Assembly: GCA_022600395.1 (NCBI GenBank)
Contig: JAHZKM010000071.1
Span: 1-9,621 of the forward strand
Source of the DNA: Pseudomonadota bacterium
GTDB lineage: Bacteria > Pseudomonadota > Gammaproteobacteria > PS1 > Pseudothioglobaceae
Direction of reading: 5' to 3'
DNA: 9,621 nt
A model generated the notes under the pieces. The model did no database searches. It saw nothing but the letters and a program-made list of their open reading frames with translations, and was not told the origin of the DNA. Below are positions 1 to 7,487 of the stretch, in pieces. Made by a program: the position numbers and the translations under genes. Positions within the stretch are counted from its first letter, which is position 1; each line of letters begins with the position of its first letter.

Positions 1-575
1 ATGAAATTGCTGATTTTGCTAATTTAAAACCTCAAGTGGCGAGTATTACTGAGCGTGCTATGCAAGGCGAACTGGATTTTGATAGCTCACTCGCTGAGCG
101 TGTCGCTTTATTAAAAGGTTTGGATGTATCTGTATTAGAAAAGGTGTACACGAATAAACTTCAGGTTAACTCTGGTGGCAAGGCACTGATTGAGTTCTTG
201 CATAAGAGACAGATTAAAAGCGCAGTTGTATCTGGCGGTTTTACCTATTTTGCTGATCGTTTGGCTCAAGATATTAGCCTTGATTATTCTAGGGCAAATA
301 TTTTGGCAGTTGATAAAGGACGCTTAACTGGTGTGACGCAAGGTCCAATTATCAATGCGCAAGCTAAGGCAGATTTTGTTAATGAATTGTGTCAACAGCA
401 CGCGTTAAGCACTAGCCAAGTAATTGTTGTTGGTGATGGTGCTAATGATTTGGCAATGATGGAAGTTGCTGGTTTGTCAGTTGCGTATCATGCGAAGCCG
501 ATTGTAGCAGAGCAAGCAGATATTGCCATTAATGTTGGCGGATTAGATAAAATTATAGATTTGTTTGATGAGTAA
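1..575 (+). CDS. serB: Phosphoserine phosphatase SerB, 3' part (5' end outside window)
   Basis: SerB hydrolyses O-phosphoserine to serine, the last step of serine synthesis, in the cytoplasm. The reading frame is open from base 3 to the stop at 573-575. The codons before the GTG at 36 already read as SerB-like sequence (EIADFANLKPQ leading into VASITERAMQGELDF), so that GTG is an internal valine and the gene begins upstream of the window. Visible HAD-phosphatase motifs are motif II, SGGFT at 231-245, and the metal-binding motif GDGAND at 432-449, followed by the typical AYHAKP segment. The nucleophile motif DxDxT is not visible and must lie upstream, so catalytic integrity cannot be judged. 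The C-terminus is of normal form. Six bases separate it from ccmF, suggesting one transcript; the pairing of serine synthesis with cytochrome maturation has no obvious functional logic. Confidence 0.95.
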   Translation, partial: EIADFANLKPQVASITERAMQGELDFDSSLAERVALLKGLDVSVLEKVYTNKLQVNSGGKALIEFLHKRQIKSAVVSGGFTYFADRLAQDISLDYSRANILAVDKGRLTGVTQGPIINAQAKADFVNELCQQHALSTSQVIVVGDGANDLAMMEVAGLSVAYHAKPIVAEQADIAINVGGLDKIIDLFDE

Positions 576-581
576 TTTGGT

Positions 582-2513
582 ATGTTAGTAGAGATTGGAC
601 ATTTTGCATTGGTATTGGCGCTGGTGTTTACCTGTTTACAAGCTGTGTTACCAACAATTGGTCTGTTTAGGGGTAATCTGGCTTTAGCACAATTATCACG
701 CCCAATGCTCTGGGCGCAATTCTTTTGGACTTTAGTTGCCTTTGCAGTGCTAATGAATGCTTTTATTGTAGATGATTTTTCAGTTAAATATGTAGCTGGA
801 AATTCCAATACAGAGCTGCCAAATATGTTTAAGATGTCCGCCGTTTGGGGTGCGCACGAAGGGTCTTTGTTATTATGGGCACTTATACTATCAGGTTGGA
901 GTGTTGCGGTTTCCATATTCTCTAAACGCTTACCAAGTGAAGTTTTAAATCATATTTTGATTATTCTAGGAATTATCAGTATTGGATTTTTATTATTCTT
1001 ACTACTAACTTCTAATCCATTTGAACGCCTTGACATTATTCCAGCACAAGGGCGCGAACTTAATCCACTGTTGCAAGATTTTGGTCTGATTATTCATCCG
1101 CCAATGCTGTATATGGGCTACGTAGGAATGGCTGTCCCATTTGCATTTGTTTTATCTTCACTAATTCGTGGCCAGCTAGACTCTACATGGTTGCGCTGGA
1201 CGCGCCCATGGACCTTAGTGGCTTGGGCATTTTTGACATTTGGCATTACACTCGGTTCATGGTGGGCATACTATGAGCTCGGTTGGGGCGGTTGGTGGTT
1301 CTGGGATCCAGTAGAAAATGCTTCGTTTATGCCGTGGTTAGTGGCCACTGCTTTAGTACATTCGCTAAGTGTCAGCGAAAAGCGTGGTGCTTTTAAACAT
1401 TGGACAGTGTTGTTAGCCATTTCTGGGTTTTCTTTAAGTTTGCTAGGTACTTTTTTAGTTAGATCAGGTATTTTGACATCGGTTCATTCTTTTGCCGCAG
1501 ATCCGGCAAGAGGCGCCTTTATTCTAATCTTTTTAATTATTGTGGTTGGTGGATCATTGGCATTATATGCGTGGCGAGCATCGCTTATGCGAAGTCATAA
1601 TTCATTTTCTTGGCTGTCGAAAGAAAGTGGTTTGCTTATTAATAATATTTTGCTAGTTGCTGCTATGATTAGTGTTTTCTTAGGCACTTTATACCCATTA
1701 TTATTAGACTCTTTAGGTCTGGGAAAAATTTCAGTTGGCGCTCCTTATTTTGATGCTGTATTTATACCAATTATGATTCCGGCAGTTTTGGCAATGGCGA
1801 TTGCGCCATTTTTACGCTGGAAGAAAGATACACTTGCTCGTATTTTCGGACTTTTAAAACCTATTTGGTTAGGTGTGGCTTTATTGTTTGCTATCAGTTT
1901 ATTGATGGTTGAGAATGTTTTTGTTGCACTGGCAGTCTTTTTGTTTATCTGGATTGTTCTGCATTCATTGACATTGTTGGTCAGTCGAATTCGTCAAAAA
2001 GGCGCAACTAGCTTGGCGTTTATCGGCATGATTTTGGCACATATAGGTATTGCGATTTTCCTACTTGGAGCGACAGTCACAACCCAGCTTGGTATAGAAA
2101 AAGATGTAAAAATGAACATTGACCAGCCAATAACTCTTAAAGGTTATGAGTTTGTTTTCAAGGGCGTTAATAGTTTTTCTGAGCAAAATTACCAAGGGTA
2201 TAAAGGCAGGGTTGAAGTCTATTATGAGGGTGAATTGATTACTAATTTGCAGCCAGAAAAGCGTCAATATGTGACCGGCATGCCAATGACAGAGGCATCC
2301 ATTGATCCTAGTTTGCAACGAGATTTATATGTTGCTTTAGGCGAGTCTTTGGGTGAAGGCGCTTGGAGTTTAAGAATTTACTATAAACCGCTAATTAGAT
2401 GGATTTGGTTAGGTGGCTTGTTTATTTCTCTAGGCGCTTTATTGGCCGCATTTGATAGAAGGTACCGTCTATCTGTTCAAAATGTTGGCGCTAAATCGAG
2501 GGCTGAATCATGA
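582..2513 (+). CDS. ccmF: Cytochrome c haem lyase subunit CcmF
   Basis: CcmF is the integral membrane core of the System I haem lyase, which takes haem from holo-CcmE and attaches it to CxxCH motifs of apocytochromes c on the periplasmic side. The 643-residue product is close to the E. coli length (647). It is strongly hydrophobic with many membrane segments throughout. The tryptophan-rich WWD haem-handling motif is at residues 235-246 (about bases 1284-1319). Histidines matching the four conserved E. coli ones are present at 172 (IHPPMLYMGY), 260, 302 (SVHSFAADP) and 487. The periplasmic C-terminal part ends with the family pattern MPMTEASID...RDLYVALGE (residues 568-587) before a last membrane helix at about 605-623. 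The ATG start lies 6 bases after serB with no good Shine-Dalgarno sequence, so translational coupling is likely. Its stop overlaps ccmI by four bases (ATGA). It appears intact and functional. Confidence 0.97.
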   Translation: MLVEIGHFALVLALVFTCLQAVLPTIGLFRGNLALAQLSRPMLWAQFFWTLVAFAVLMNAFIVDDFSVKYVAGNSNTELPNMFKMSAVWGAHEGSLLLWALILSGWSVAVSIFSKRLPSEVLNHILIILGIISIGFLLFLLLTSNPFERLDIIPAQGRELNPLLQDFGLIIHPPMLYMGYVGMAVPFAFVLSSLIRGQLDSTWLRWTRPWTLVAWAFLTFGITLGSWWAYYELGWGGWWFWDPVENASFMPWLVATALVHSLSVSEKRGAFKHWTVLLAISGFSLSLLGTFLVRSGILTSVHSFAADPARGAFILIFLIIVVGGSLALYAWRASLMRSHNSFSWLSKESGLLINNILLVAAMISVFLGTLYPLLLDSLGLGKISVGAPYFDAVFIPIMIPAVLAMAIAPFLRWKKDTLARIFGLLKPIWLGVALLFAISLLMVENVFVALAVFLFIWIVLHSLTLLVSRIRQKGATSLAFIGMILAHIGIAIFLLGATVTTQLGIEKDVKMNIDQPITLKGYEFVFKGVNSFSEQNYQGYKGRVEVYYEGELITNLQPEKRQYVTGMPMTEASIDPSLQRDLYVALGESLGEGAWSLRIYYKPLIRWIWLGGLFISLGALLAAFDRRYRLSVQNVGAKSRAES

Positions 2514-3673
2514 GTATGTTTATTTGGATAGGACTAATGTTGGTCGGCTCTATTGCTTGGACGATTTGGTTTTTGAAAAACCCGCTGGCTGATAATGGTT
2601 TGGATTTACAGCAATCAAACATTGCGCTTGGTAAGCAAAAAAAAATAGAGCTTCAAAATGATCTTGAGCAAGGATTGATTGATCAAGAGCAATTTGATCA
2701 AGCGTTGGAGGATATATCAAGCACATTAGCCTTAGAACTTAATCAGGCGCATACTAAAATATCTAATCAATCTAATGTGAATATCTGGGCTGGCGTAGTC
2801 ATTGTCTTATTGCCTGTTTTTGCCATAAGTGTTTATTACAATTTAAGTAATTACACGCCCGTAAGTCAAGCAGCAGTGTCTGCTGATTCTCAGCCACTTA
2901 GTCTTGAGCAAAGTGCAGCTAAAATTAAACAACATTTGGATGATAATCCTGGCGATTTTGAAGCGTGGAAAATGCTTGGCATAACTTACTTTGAACTGGG
3001 TAAGGTTAAGTTATCTTTAGATGCTTATGAACAGGCTTATCAAATCAACTCTCAAGACCCTAGGCTATTAGTTGAATACGCTTCTGCGATGATTAGTGCT
3101 AATGATGATCAGTTTGTAGGCCGACCTGTTAAGTTCATTAAACAGGCGCTTGAACTCGATCCAAACGCACCGGACGCACTTTATTTAGCAGGCATGTTTG
3201 CTGCTAGCGTGCAAGATTTTGAGTTGGCTAAAGCGCTTTGGAATAAAGCACTTAATGCACTACCTGAGCAAAGCTCTGATCGACAAGCGTTGGTAAGTAT
3301 TTTGCAAGAATTGAGTCGGGTTGAAAGTGGTAATATTAGTAACACTGTCACCGTAAAAGTGGAAATATCTGATAAGATTTTAGCTGCTCGATCAGCTGAT
3401 GACTATTTGATGATTTATGCTAAAGCTACTCAAGGAAGACCTATGCCAATTGCGATTCAAAAATTACCAATCAAAGCCTTTACTGGGCAAATTGTGTTGA
3501 GTGATATGAATTCTGTTATGTCGGAAAAACTTCTTTCACAGTATGATCAAGCACTGGTTGTTGTGCGTATTAGTACGACAGGTAGTGCTATGAAGCAAGC
3601 AGATGATTTACAAGTTGTGAGTGAAGTGGTTCGCATTGCTGACAATCCAATTGTGACTTTAAAATTAGATTAA
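2510..3673 (+). CDS. ccmI: Cytochrome c biogenesis protein CcmI (CycH-like, TPR)
   Basis: CcmI is the apocytochrome c chaperone of the System I haem-ligation complex, holding the apocytochrome C-terminus for CcmF/CcmH. The 387-residue layout fits the full-length separate CcmI type: membrane helix at about 3-22, a charged cytoplasmic loop with heptad-like character (about 34-82), second membrane helix at about 92-112, then a periplasmic region with TPR-like repeats (about 135-182 and 205-252). A C-terminal beta-rich domain (about 279-387) carries the family signature, an [14 protein letters not shown] segment ([17 protein letters not shown]) followed by [15 protein letters not shown]. No CxxC thiol pair is present, so this is not the fused CcmH-CcmI form of E. 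coli. The start is fixed by the ATGA overlap with ccmF; an in-frame ATG two codons later is possible. The usual ccmG and ccmH genes do not lie between ccmF and this gene. Confidence 0.92.
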   Translation: MSMFIWIGLMLVGSIAWTIWFLKNPLADNGLDLQQSNIALGKQKKIELQNDLEQGLIDQEQFDQALEDISSTLALELNQAHTKISNQSNVNIWAGVVIVLLPVFAISVYYNLSNYTPVSQAAVSADSQPLSLEQSAAKIKQHLDDNPGDFEAWKMLGITYFELGKVKLSLDAYEQAYQINSQDPRLLVEYASAMISANDDQFVGRPVKFIKQALELDPNAPDALYLAGMFAASVQDFELAKALWNKALNALPEQSSDRQALVSILQELSRVESGNISNTVTVKVEISDKILAARSADDYLMIYAKATQGRPMPIAIQKLPIKAFTGQIVLSDMNSVMSEKLLSQYDQALVVVRISTTGSAMKQADDLQVVSEVVRIADNPIVTLKLD

Positions 3674-3677
3674 AACG

Positions 3678-4808
3678 ATGAGTAAAACGCTAGAGCTGGC
3701 TCAAGCCTTAATAAGAATTGATTCAGTAACTCCTAATGACAAAGGTTGTCAGACGCTGATGACAGATCATTTAAAGCGCTCAAATTTTGAGATTCGTGAT
3801 CTTAAATTTGGCCAAGTGGATAATTTTTGGGCTGCACATGGGTCAGGTTCGCCAGTGTTCGTTTTTGCTGGACATACAGATGTTGTGCCAGTAGGTGATG
3901 AATCGAAGTGGGACGTAGATCCATTTTCTGCAGAAATAAAAGAAGGCATGTTGCAAGGCCGAGGTGCAGCTGATATGAAAGGCTCACTTGCTGCTATGCT
4001 AGATGCTAGCGAGCGATTTGTTAAAGATTATCCAGGTCACAAAGGTACGATTGGCTATTTAATTACTTCAGATGAGGAAGGCCCGGCAGTTGATGGCACT
4101 GTTAAAGTTTGTGAATATCTAAACGACATTGGTCAAAATGTTGATTATTGTTTAGTAGGAGAGCCATCAGCTACCAATACTCTAGGCGATATTATTAAAA
4201 ACGGACGTCGAGGTTCGCTTAATGGCACATTAACAATTATCGGCAAGCAGGGTCATATTGCCTATCCTCACTTAGCTAACAATCCGATTCATTTGGCAGT
4301 TCCGGCGATTAATGAGCTGTGTGAAGAGCTGTGGGATTCGGGCAATGAATATTTTCCAGCCACCAGTTTTCAGGTGTCAAATATACACTCTGGCACTGGA
4401 GTGACAAATGTTATTCCAGGCGAGATAGAAGTTGTTTTTAATTTTCGCTATTCAACTGAATCAACCCATGAAGGCCTGCAAAAAAGGGTGTGTGATATTA
4501 TAGATAAGCATGGTCTTGAATATAGAATCGACTGGAATCATTCGGGCTACCCATTTTTAACCCCTAAGGGTGAACTGGTTAGTGGCTGTGTTGATGCTAT
4601 TAAAAAGGTAACCGGCATTAATACTGAATTGTCTACTTCAGGCGGCACCTCTGACGGGCGTTTTATCGCACCAATTTTGGATGCTCAAGTAGTAGAGCTA
4701 GGTCCTTTGAATGCAACAATTCACCAAGTTAATGAGCGTGTTTCTGTTAAGGATTTAGATGATCTAAGTGATATTTATTACCATATTCTTAAAAATATTC
4801 TAACCTAA
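3678..4808 (+). CDS. dapE: Succinyl-diaminopimelate desuccinylase DapE
   Basis: DapE hydrolyses N-succinyl-LL-2,6-diaminopimelate to LL-DAP and succinate, in the succinylase branch of DAP/lysine synthesis that supplies peptidoglycan. It is a cytoplasmic two-zinc M20 peptidase-family enzyme. At 376 residues it is almost the E. coli length (375). All metal and catalytic positions are visible: H66 in [12 protein letters not shown]99 in GRGAADMKG, the E133-E134 pair in SDEEGPA, E162 in GEPS and H349 in [12 protein letters not shown]. The dimerisation-domain histidine H193 (KQGHIAYPH) and the SGGTSDGRF loop (321-329) are also present. The ATG lies 4 bases after the ccmI stop, with no strong ribosome binding site, so it is probably coupled to ccmI. 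A second lysine-pathway gene, dapA, lies 2.7 kb downstream but in a separate transcription unit. Confidence 0.97.
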   Translation: MSKTLELAQALIRIDSVTPNDKGCQTLMTDHLKRSNFEIRDLKFGQVDNFWAAHGSGSPVFVFAGHTDVVPVGDESKWDVDPFSAEIKEGMLQGRGAADMKGSLAAMLDASERFVKDYPGHKGTIGYLITSDEEGPAVDGTVKVCEYLNDIGQNVDYCLVGEPSATNTLGDIIKNGRRGSLNGTLTIIGKQGHIAYPHLANNPIHLAVPAINELCEELWDSGNEYFPATSFQVSNIHSGTGVTNVIPGEIEVVFNFRYSTESTHEGLQKRVCDIIDKHGLEYRIDWNHSGYPFLTPKGELVSGCVDAIKKVTGINTELSTSGGTSDGRFIAPILDAQVVELGPLNATIHQVNERVSVKDLDDLSDIYYHILKNILT

Positions 4809-4809
4809 G

Positions 4810-5487
4810 ATGATGCGCTTTGATGTTATCACTTTATTTCCTGATATGTTCTCAGCCATCAGGGATGAGGGGGTGGTTGCACGAGGTCTTAAAAAATCAC
4901 TACTAGAAATACATACCTGGCAACTTAGAGATTTTGCGGATAACAAATATCGAAATGTTGATGAAAAGCCTTATGGTGGTGGCGCTGGAATGGTTATGCA
5001 AGTTAAACCTATTCGTAGCTGTATTGGTCAAATCAAACAAAAAATACCAAATACCAAGGTTATTTATTTATCACCCCAAGGTCAGCCGTTGACCCACCAG
5101 CTAGCGCATGAGATCTCTCAACTTGAATCTGTCACTTTGCTATGCGGTCGCTACGAAGGGGTTGATGAGCGCGTGATTGAGCACGATGTTGATATGGAAA
5201 TATCGATTGGTGATTATGTGATTAGTGGCGGTGAATTGGCTGCTATGGTGTTAATCGATAGCGTGAGTCGTCAGGTGCCAGGTGTTCTAGGCAATGCACA
5301 ATCGTTAAATGATTCTTTTGCGGGTGATTTGCTTGATTATCCTCATTACACACGCCCAGAAGTTATTGATAACCAACAAGTGCCAGCAGTTCTACTGAGT
5401 GGTCATCAAGCCAATATTGATGCCTGGCGTGCAGATCAGGCTTTTAAAAATACCCAAAAAAAGCGCCAAGATCTGATCAAAAAGTAG
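4810..5487 (+). CDS. trmD: tRNA (guanine-N1-)-methyltransferase TrmD
   Basis: TrmD methylates G37 of tRNAs with GG at 36-37 using S-adenosylmethionine, preventing +1 frameshifting; it is usually essential. The 225-residue protein shows the SPOUT trefoil-knot signatures: YLSPQG (86-91), LCGRYEGVDERV (111-122) and SIGDYVISGGEL (132-143). R154 in SVSR and D168 in NDSFAGDLLDYPHYTRPEV match the catalytic arginine and aspartate of E. coli TrmD. The YGGGAGMVM segment (55-63) is also typical. It is about 30 residues shorter than E. coli TrmD (255), all at the C-terminal end after the helical domain begins; the catalytic core is complete. Start is ATG 4810, one base after dapE; ATG 4813 is an equally possible start one codon later. 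The usual neighbours rpsP, rimM and rplS are absent: dapE is upstream and glnK downstream. Confidence 0.96.
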   Translation: MMRFDVITLFPDMFSAIRDEGVVARGLKKSLLEIHTWQLRDFADNKYRNVDEKPYGGGAGMVMQVKPIRSCIGQIKQKIPNTKVIYLSPQGQPLTHQLAHEISQLESVTLLCGRYEGVDERVIEHDVDMEISIGDYVISGGELAAMVLIDSVSRQVPGVLGNAQSLNDSFAGDLLDYPHYTRPEVIDNQQVPAVLLSGHQANIDAWRADQAFKNTQKKRQDLIKK

Positions 5488-5494
5488 TGCTGGT

Positions 5495-5522
5495 TTGCTT
5501 TTTTCTTAAAAAAATTTATAAT
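5495..5522 (+). promoter_or_regulatory. Probable sigma70 promoter for glnK-amtB
   Basis: A perfect -10 box TATAAT lies at 5517-5522, with a partial -35 match TTGCTT at 5495-5500 and a 16-base spacer. It sits just after trmD and about 124 bases before glnK, predicting a start near 5529 and a leader of about 115 bases. The sequence is AT-rich here, so a chance -10 match is possible. No GG-N10-GC (-24/-12) sigma54 element was seen in the gap. Confidence 0.55.
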
Positions 5523-5606
5523 GTAATACTTATTCTACAATGGCGTAGAGTCTTAAAAAACAAGCAGTGTTGCTGACAAGTTGCCCATGAGGGGTTTTAT
5601 TTCTAT

Positions 5607-5627
5607 TTGCAAATATTTTATTTGTAA
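5607..5627 (+). promoter_or_regulatory. Hairpin in glnK leader just upstream of the ribosome binding site
   Basis: TTGCAAAT at 5607-5614 and ATTTGTAA at 5620-5627 form an 8-bp stem (one G-U pair in RNA) around a 5-base loop, ending about 7 bases before the AGGAG of glnK. It could be an RNA element influencing translation or mRNA stability, or a DNA operator half-site pair. The stem is AT-rich and only moderately stable, and no regulator is recognised. Confidence 0.35.
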
Positions 5628-5634
5628 CTATCAA

Positions 5635-5639
5635 AGGAG
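5635..5639 (+). promoter_or_regulatory. Strong ribosome binding site for glnK
   Basis: AGGAG, within AAAGGAGAG, is 6 bases before the ATG at 5646. It is clearly stronger than the sites of the preceding serB-trmD genes and fixes the glnK start, consistent with glnK being the first gene of a new transcript. Confidence 0.85.
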
Positions 5640-5645
5640 AGAAGT

Positions 5646-5984
5646 ATGAAATTTGTAACGGCAATTTTACGACCGCACAAATTAGACGATGTTAGAGAGG
5701 CGCTTTCAGAAGTGGGTGTCTCAGGCATTACTGTCACTGAAGTTAAAGGCTTTGGCCGTCAAAAAGGGCACACCGAGTTATATCGTGGCGCCGAATATCA
5801 GGTTGATTTTTTACCAAAAATTAAATTAGAACTGGCAATAGCCACTTCCCAATTGGATGTGGTTATTGAAACTATTAGCAATGTTGCCAATTCAGGCAAA
5901 GTGGGCGATGGCAAGATCTTTGTTTCTAATTTAGATAAAGTGGTTCGTATTCGCACTGGCGAAACTGATCAAGACGCACTTTAA
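5646..5984 (+). CDS. glnK: Nitrogen regulatory protein PII, GlnK type
   Basis: PII proteins are trimeric cytoplasmic sensors that bind ATP/ADP and 2-oxoglutarate and are uridylylated by GlnD. At 112 residues it has the exact family length. Both PROSITE-type PII regions are visible: the T-loop stretch TEVKGFGRQKGHTELYRGAE (31-50) leading to the uridylylation site Y51, and the C-terminal TGKxGDGKIF-like segment, here NSGKVGDGKIFV (82-93). R47, which enters the AmtB pore in the E. coli complex, is kept, as is the C-terminal RIRTGE nucleotide-binding segment (101-106). Being 12 bases upstream of amtB assigns it as GlnK, and the residues around 66-78 (ATSQLDVVIETIS) look GlnK-like. However, residue 54 is Asp (QVDFLPK) as in E. 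coli GlnB, not Asn as in E. coli GlnK. It probably blocks AmtB when nitrogen is plentiful and may also serve GlnB-like roles. Confidence 0.95.
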   Translation: MKFVTAILRPHKLDDVREALSEVGVSGITVTEVKGFGRQKGHTELYRGAEYQVDFLPKIKLELAIATSQLDVVIETISNVANSGKVGDGKIFVSNLDKVVRIRTGETDQDAL

Positions 5985-5988
5985 GGAG
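5983..5988 (+). promoter_or_regulatory. Ribosome binding site for amtB
   Basis: AAGGAG overlaps the last two bases of the glnK stop codon and lies 8 bases before the amtB ATG. It fixes the amtB start and links translation of the two genes. Confidence 0.85.
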
Positions 5989-5996
5989 TAAAAAAC

Positions 5997-7271
5997 ATGA
6001 AAAAAATATTAAGTTTATTGGCTTTGGTGCCAATGGTTGCGTTCGCAGAAGGTTTAGACGGTGCTAACACCTCTTGGATCTTAACTTCAACTGCACTCGT
6101 TTTGTTTATGACTTTACCAGGCTTAGCGCTGTTTTATGGCGGATTAGTTCGCAGTAAAAATATTCTCTCAGTTTTGATGCAATGTTTTGCCATTGCCGGT
6201 ATTGTATCGGTGCTTTGGCTAATTGCCGGTTATAGTATTGCTTTTGCTGATGGCAATGCGTATTTTGGTAGTTTATCAAAATTTATGCTAGCAGGGGTTT
6301 TAGAGGGTTCTCTAAGTGGCGATATTCCTGAAAGTCTATTTGTACTTTTCCAAATGACCTTTGCCATTATTACGCCAGCACTGATTGTGGGTGGTTTTGC
6401 TGAAAGAATGAAATTTTCTGCAGTTGTAATGTTTAGTGCAATTTGGCTAATTGTAGTTTATGCGCCAGTTACCCATTGGGTATGGGGTGGTGGCTGGCTT
6501 GGTGAAATGGGGCTGTTAGACTTTGCAGGAGGTACGGTTGTGCATATTACTGCAGGTGTAGCCGCTTTAGTGGCAGCTATTGTCATTGGTCCTCGTAATG
6601 GTTTTCCTAATAAACCAATGCCACCACACAATATGACCATGACCATCACCGGTGCAGGCATGCTGTGGGTCGGTTGGTTTGGCTTTAATGGTGGCTCTGC
6701 ACTAGCAGCTAATGGTGACGCGGCGATGGCGATGCTAGTCACACACATTTCAGCAGCAGCAGGCGCTATTACTTGGATGTTTTATGAATGGGTGAAGTTT
6801 GGCAAACCAACCGCACTTGGAACGGTCACAGGTTTGATTGCAGGCTTAGGTACAATTACTCCTGCTTCTGGTTTTGTTGGCCCATCAGGCGCACTAGTGA
6901 TCGGTATTACTGCGGGAATTGTTTGTTTTAACGCTGTTATTTTGATCAAGCAAAAATGGAAAATTGATGATTCGTTAGACGTTTTTCCGGTGCATGGTGT
7001 GGGCGGTATTTTGGGTACGATTCTAGCGGGTGTTTTTGCCTCAGACCAGTTAGGTATTTTCTCTGGACAGGGATTGGCTGAAGGCATGACAATCGCCTCG
7101 CAGGTTAATGTTCAGCTGATTGGTGTAGTCTCAACCTTTGTGTATACAGCAGTGGCTACTTATATCATTTTGAAGATAGTTGATATGATTACCGGCTTAA
7201 GAGTAAGCGCCGAAGAAGAGCAGCAAGGCTTGGATATCATCTCTCACGAAGAAAGAGGCTACGATTTGTAA
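5997..7271 (+). CDS. amtB: Ammonium transporter AmtB
   Basis: AmtB is a trimeric inner-membrane channel for ammonium. The 424-residue precursor starts with a cleavable signal peptide (MKKILSLLALVPMVAFA, likely cut before E18), followed by about 11 membrane helices. Functional residues line up with E. coli AmtB at a constant offset of 15: F122 and F230 (phenylalanine gate), W163 and S234 (recruitment site), D175, and the pore twin histidines H183 (VVHITAG) and H333 (VFPVHGVGG). The cytoplasmic tail GLRVSAEEEQQGLDIISHEE (400-419) is the GlnK-contact region, so regulation by the upstream PII protein is expected. The ATG at 5997 has a good AAGGAG at 5983-5988 that overlaps the glnK stop codon, showing an operon with efficient independent initiation. 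A strong terminator follows 18 bases after the stop. No abnormality was seen. Confidence 0.97.
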   Translation: MKKILSLLALVPMVAFAEGLDGANTSWILTSTALVLFMTLPGLALFYGGLVRSKNILSVLMQCFAIAGIVSVLWLIAGYSIAFADGNAYFGSLSKFMLAGVLEGSLSGDIPESLFVLFQMTFAIITPALIVGGFAERMKFSAVVMFSAIWLIVVYAPVTHWVWGGGWLGEMGLLDFAGGTVVHITAGVAALVAAIVIGPRNGFPNKPMPPHNMTMTITGAGMLWVGWFGFNGGSALAANGDAAMAMLVTHISAAAGAITWMFYEWVKFGKPTALGTVTGLIAGLGTITPASGFVGPSGALVIGITAGIVCFNAVILIKQKWKIDDSLDVFPVHGVGGILGTILAGVFASDQLGIFSGQGLAEGMTIASQVNVQLIGVVSTFVYTAVATYIILKIVDMITGLRVSAEEEQQGLDIISHEERGYDL

Positions 7272-7288
7272 ATTAAATCTTGCCTAAT

Positions 7289-7330
7289 AAAAACCCGCTA
7301 AATTTTTTTAAGTTTAGCGGGTTTTTTTTT
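7289..7330 (+). terminator. Strong intrinsic terminator of glnK-amtB
   Basis: A perfect inverted repeat AAACCCGCTAAA (7291-7302) / TTTAGCGGGTTT (7313-7324), extended by two A-T pairs to 14 bp, encloses a 10-base loop and runs into nine T (7322-7330). It begins 18 bases after the amtB stop. The A run before the left arm could also make it work on the opposite strand, but no - strand gene ends here. Confidence 0.95.
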
Positions 7331-7345
7331 GGCTAAAAAAAGCCA
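7330..7345. repeat. Small TGGCT/AGCCA hairpin after the terminator
   Basis: TGGCT (7330-7334) and AGCCA (7341-7345) pair across a loop of six A. It follows directly on the amtB terminator and is followed by TTTTC. It may be a weak back-up stop for read-through, or chance. Confidence 0.3.
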
Positions 7346-7357
7346 TTTTCAATATTT

Positions 7358-7388
7358 CTGAAATTTTTTAAAAATAGATAGCTATACT
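7358..7388 (+). promoter_or_regulatory. Weak candidate promoter in the amtB-dapA gap
   Basis: TATACT at 7383-7388 is a good -10 match (5 of 6). The best -35 partner, CTGAAA at 7358-7363, is only 4 of 6 and gives a long 19-base spacer. If real, transcription would start near 7395 and meet the terminator ending at 7487. AT-rich context makes this tentative. Confidence 0.25.
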
Positions 7389-7394
7389 GGAGAT

Positions 7395-7487
7395 TGTAGA
7401 TTAGCGGCTGTTTCATTGAGTTTCTAAGTAGGGTGTTTTAAATAGTCTTAATTAGGAAGTTAAAACCTAGCCAAGCTAGGTTTTTTT
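7395..7487 (+). ncRNA. Candidate small RNA or dapA leader RNA, unidentified
   Basis: The stretch between the weak promoter at 7358-7388 and the intrinsic terminator ending at 7487 would give an RNA of about 93 nt. It has no start codon with a ribosome binding site and a meaningful reading frame, and no known RNA family was recognised (not tRNA, SRP RNA or 6S). TTAGG at 7452-7456 could pair with CCTAG at 7466-7470, the left arm of the terminator, a possible but weaker alternative structure. The main support is that an independent terminator sits here about 160 bases beyond the already strong amtB terminator and upstream of dapA, so it must end some transcript. It could equally be a back-up terminator. 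Confidence 0.25.
7462..7487 (+). terminator. Intrinsic terminator upstream of dapA
   Basis: AAAACCTAGC (7462-7471) and GCTAGGTTTT (7475-7484) form a perfect 10-bp stem with a 3-base loop CAA, running into seven T (7481-7487). It lies 50 bases before the dapA ATG. It either ends a short RNA from the gap, stops amtB read-through, or acts as an attenuator for dapA. Confidence 0.85.

Noticed and set aside
1..27. ATG at base 1 opening a short frame (MKLLILLI then stop)
   Set aside because: Eight codons in a different frame from serB; a shadow of the real gene.
36..38. GTG as the start of the serB reading frame
   Set aside because: The frame stays open upstream to the window edge and those codons read as SerB-like sequence; the nucleophile motif must lie further upstream, so this is an internal valine.
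488..916. 142-codon antisense frame across the serB-ccmF junction
   Set aside because: It overlaps two conserved genes on the other strand and the translation has no recognisable features.
5479..5504. Possible terminator after trmD (AAAAAG ... CTTTTTT)
   Set aside because: The stem is only A-T rich with one G-C pair and a 13-base loop; too weak to call, so read-through from trmD into glnK cannot be excluded.
5488..5645. Sigma54 (-24/-12) promoter for glnK
   Set aside because: GG and GC elements with the required 10-base spacing were not found; the nearest GGGG...TTGC pair is too far apart.
6458..7087. Two antisense frames of about 100 codons inside amtB
   Set aside because: Proline- and alanine-rich reverse-complement shadows of a conserved membrane-protein gene, with no start signals.
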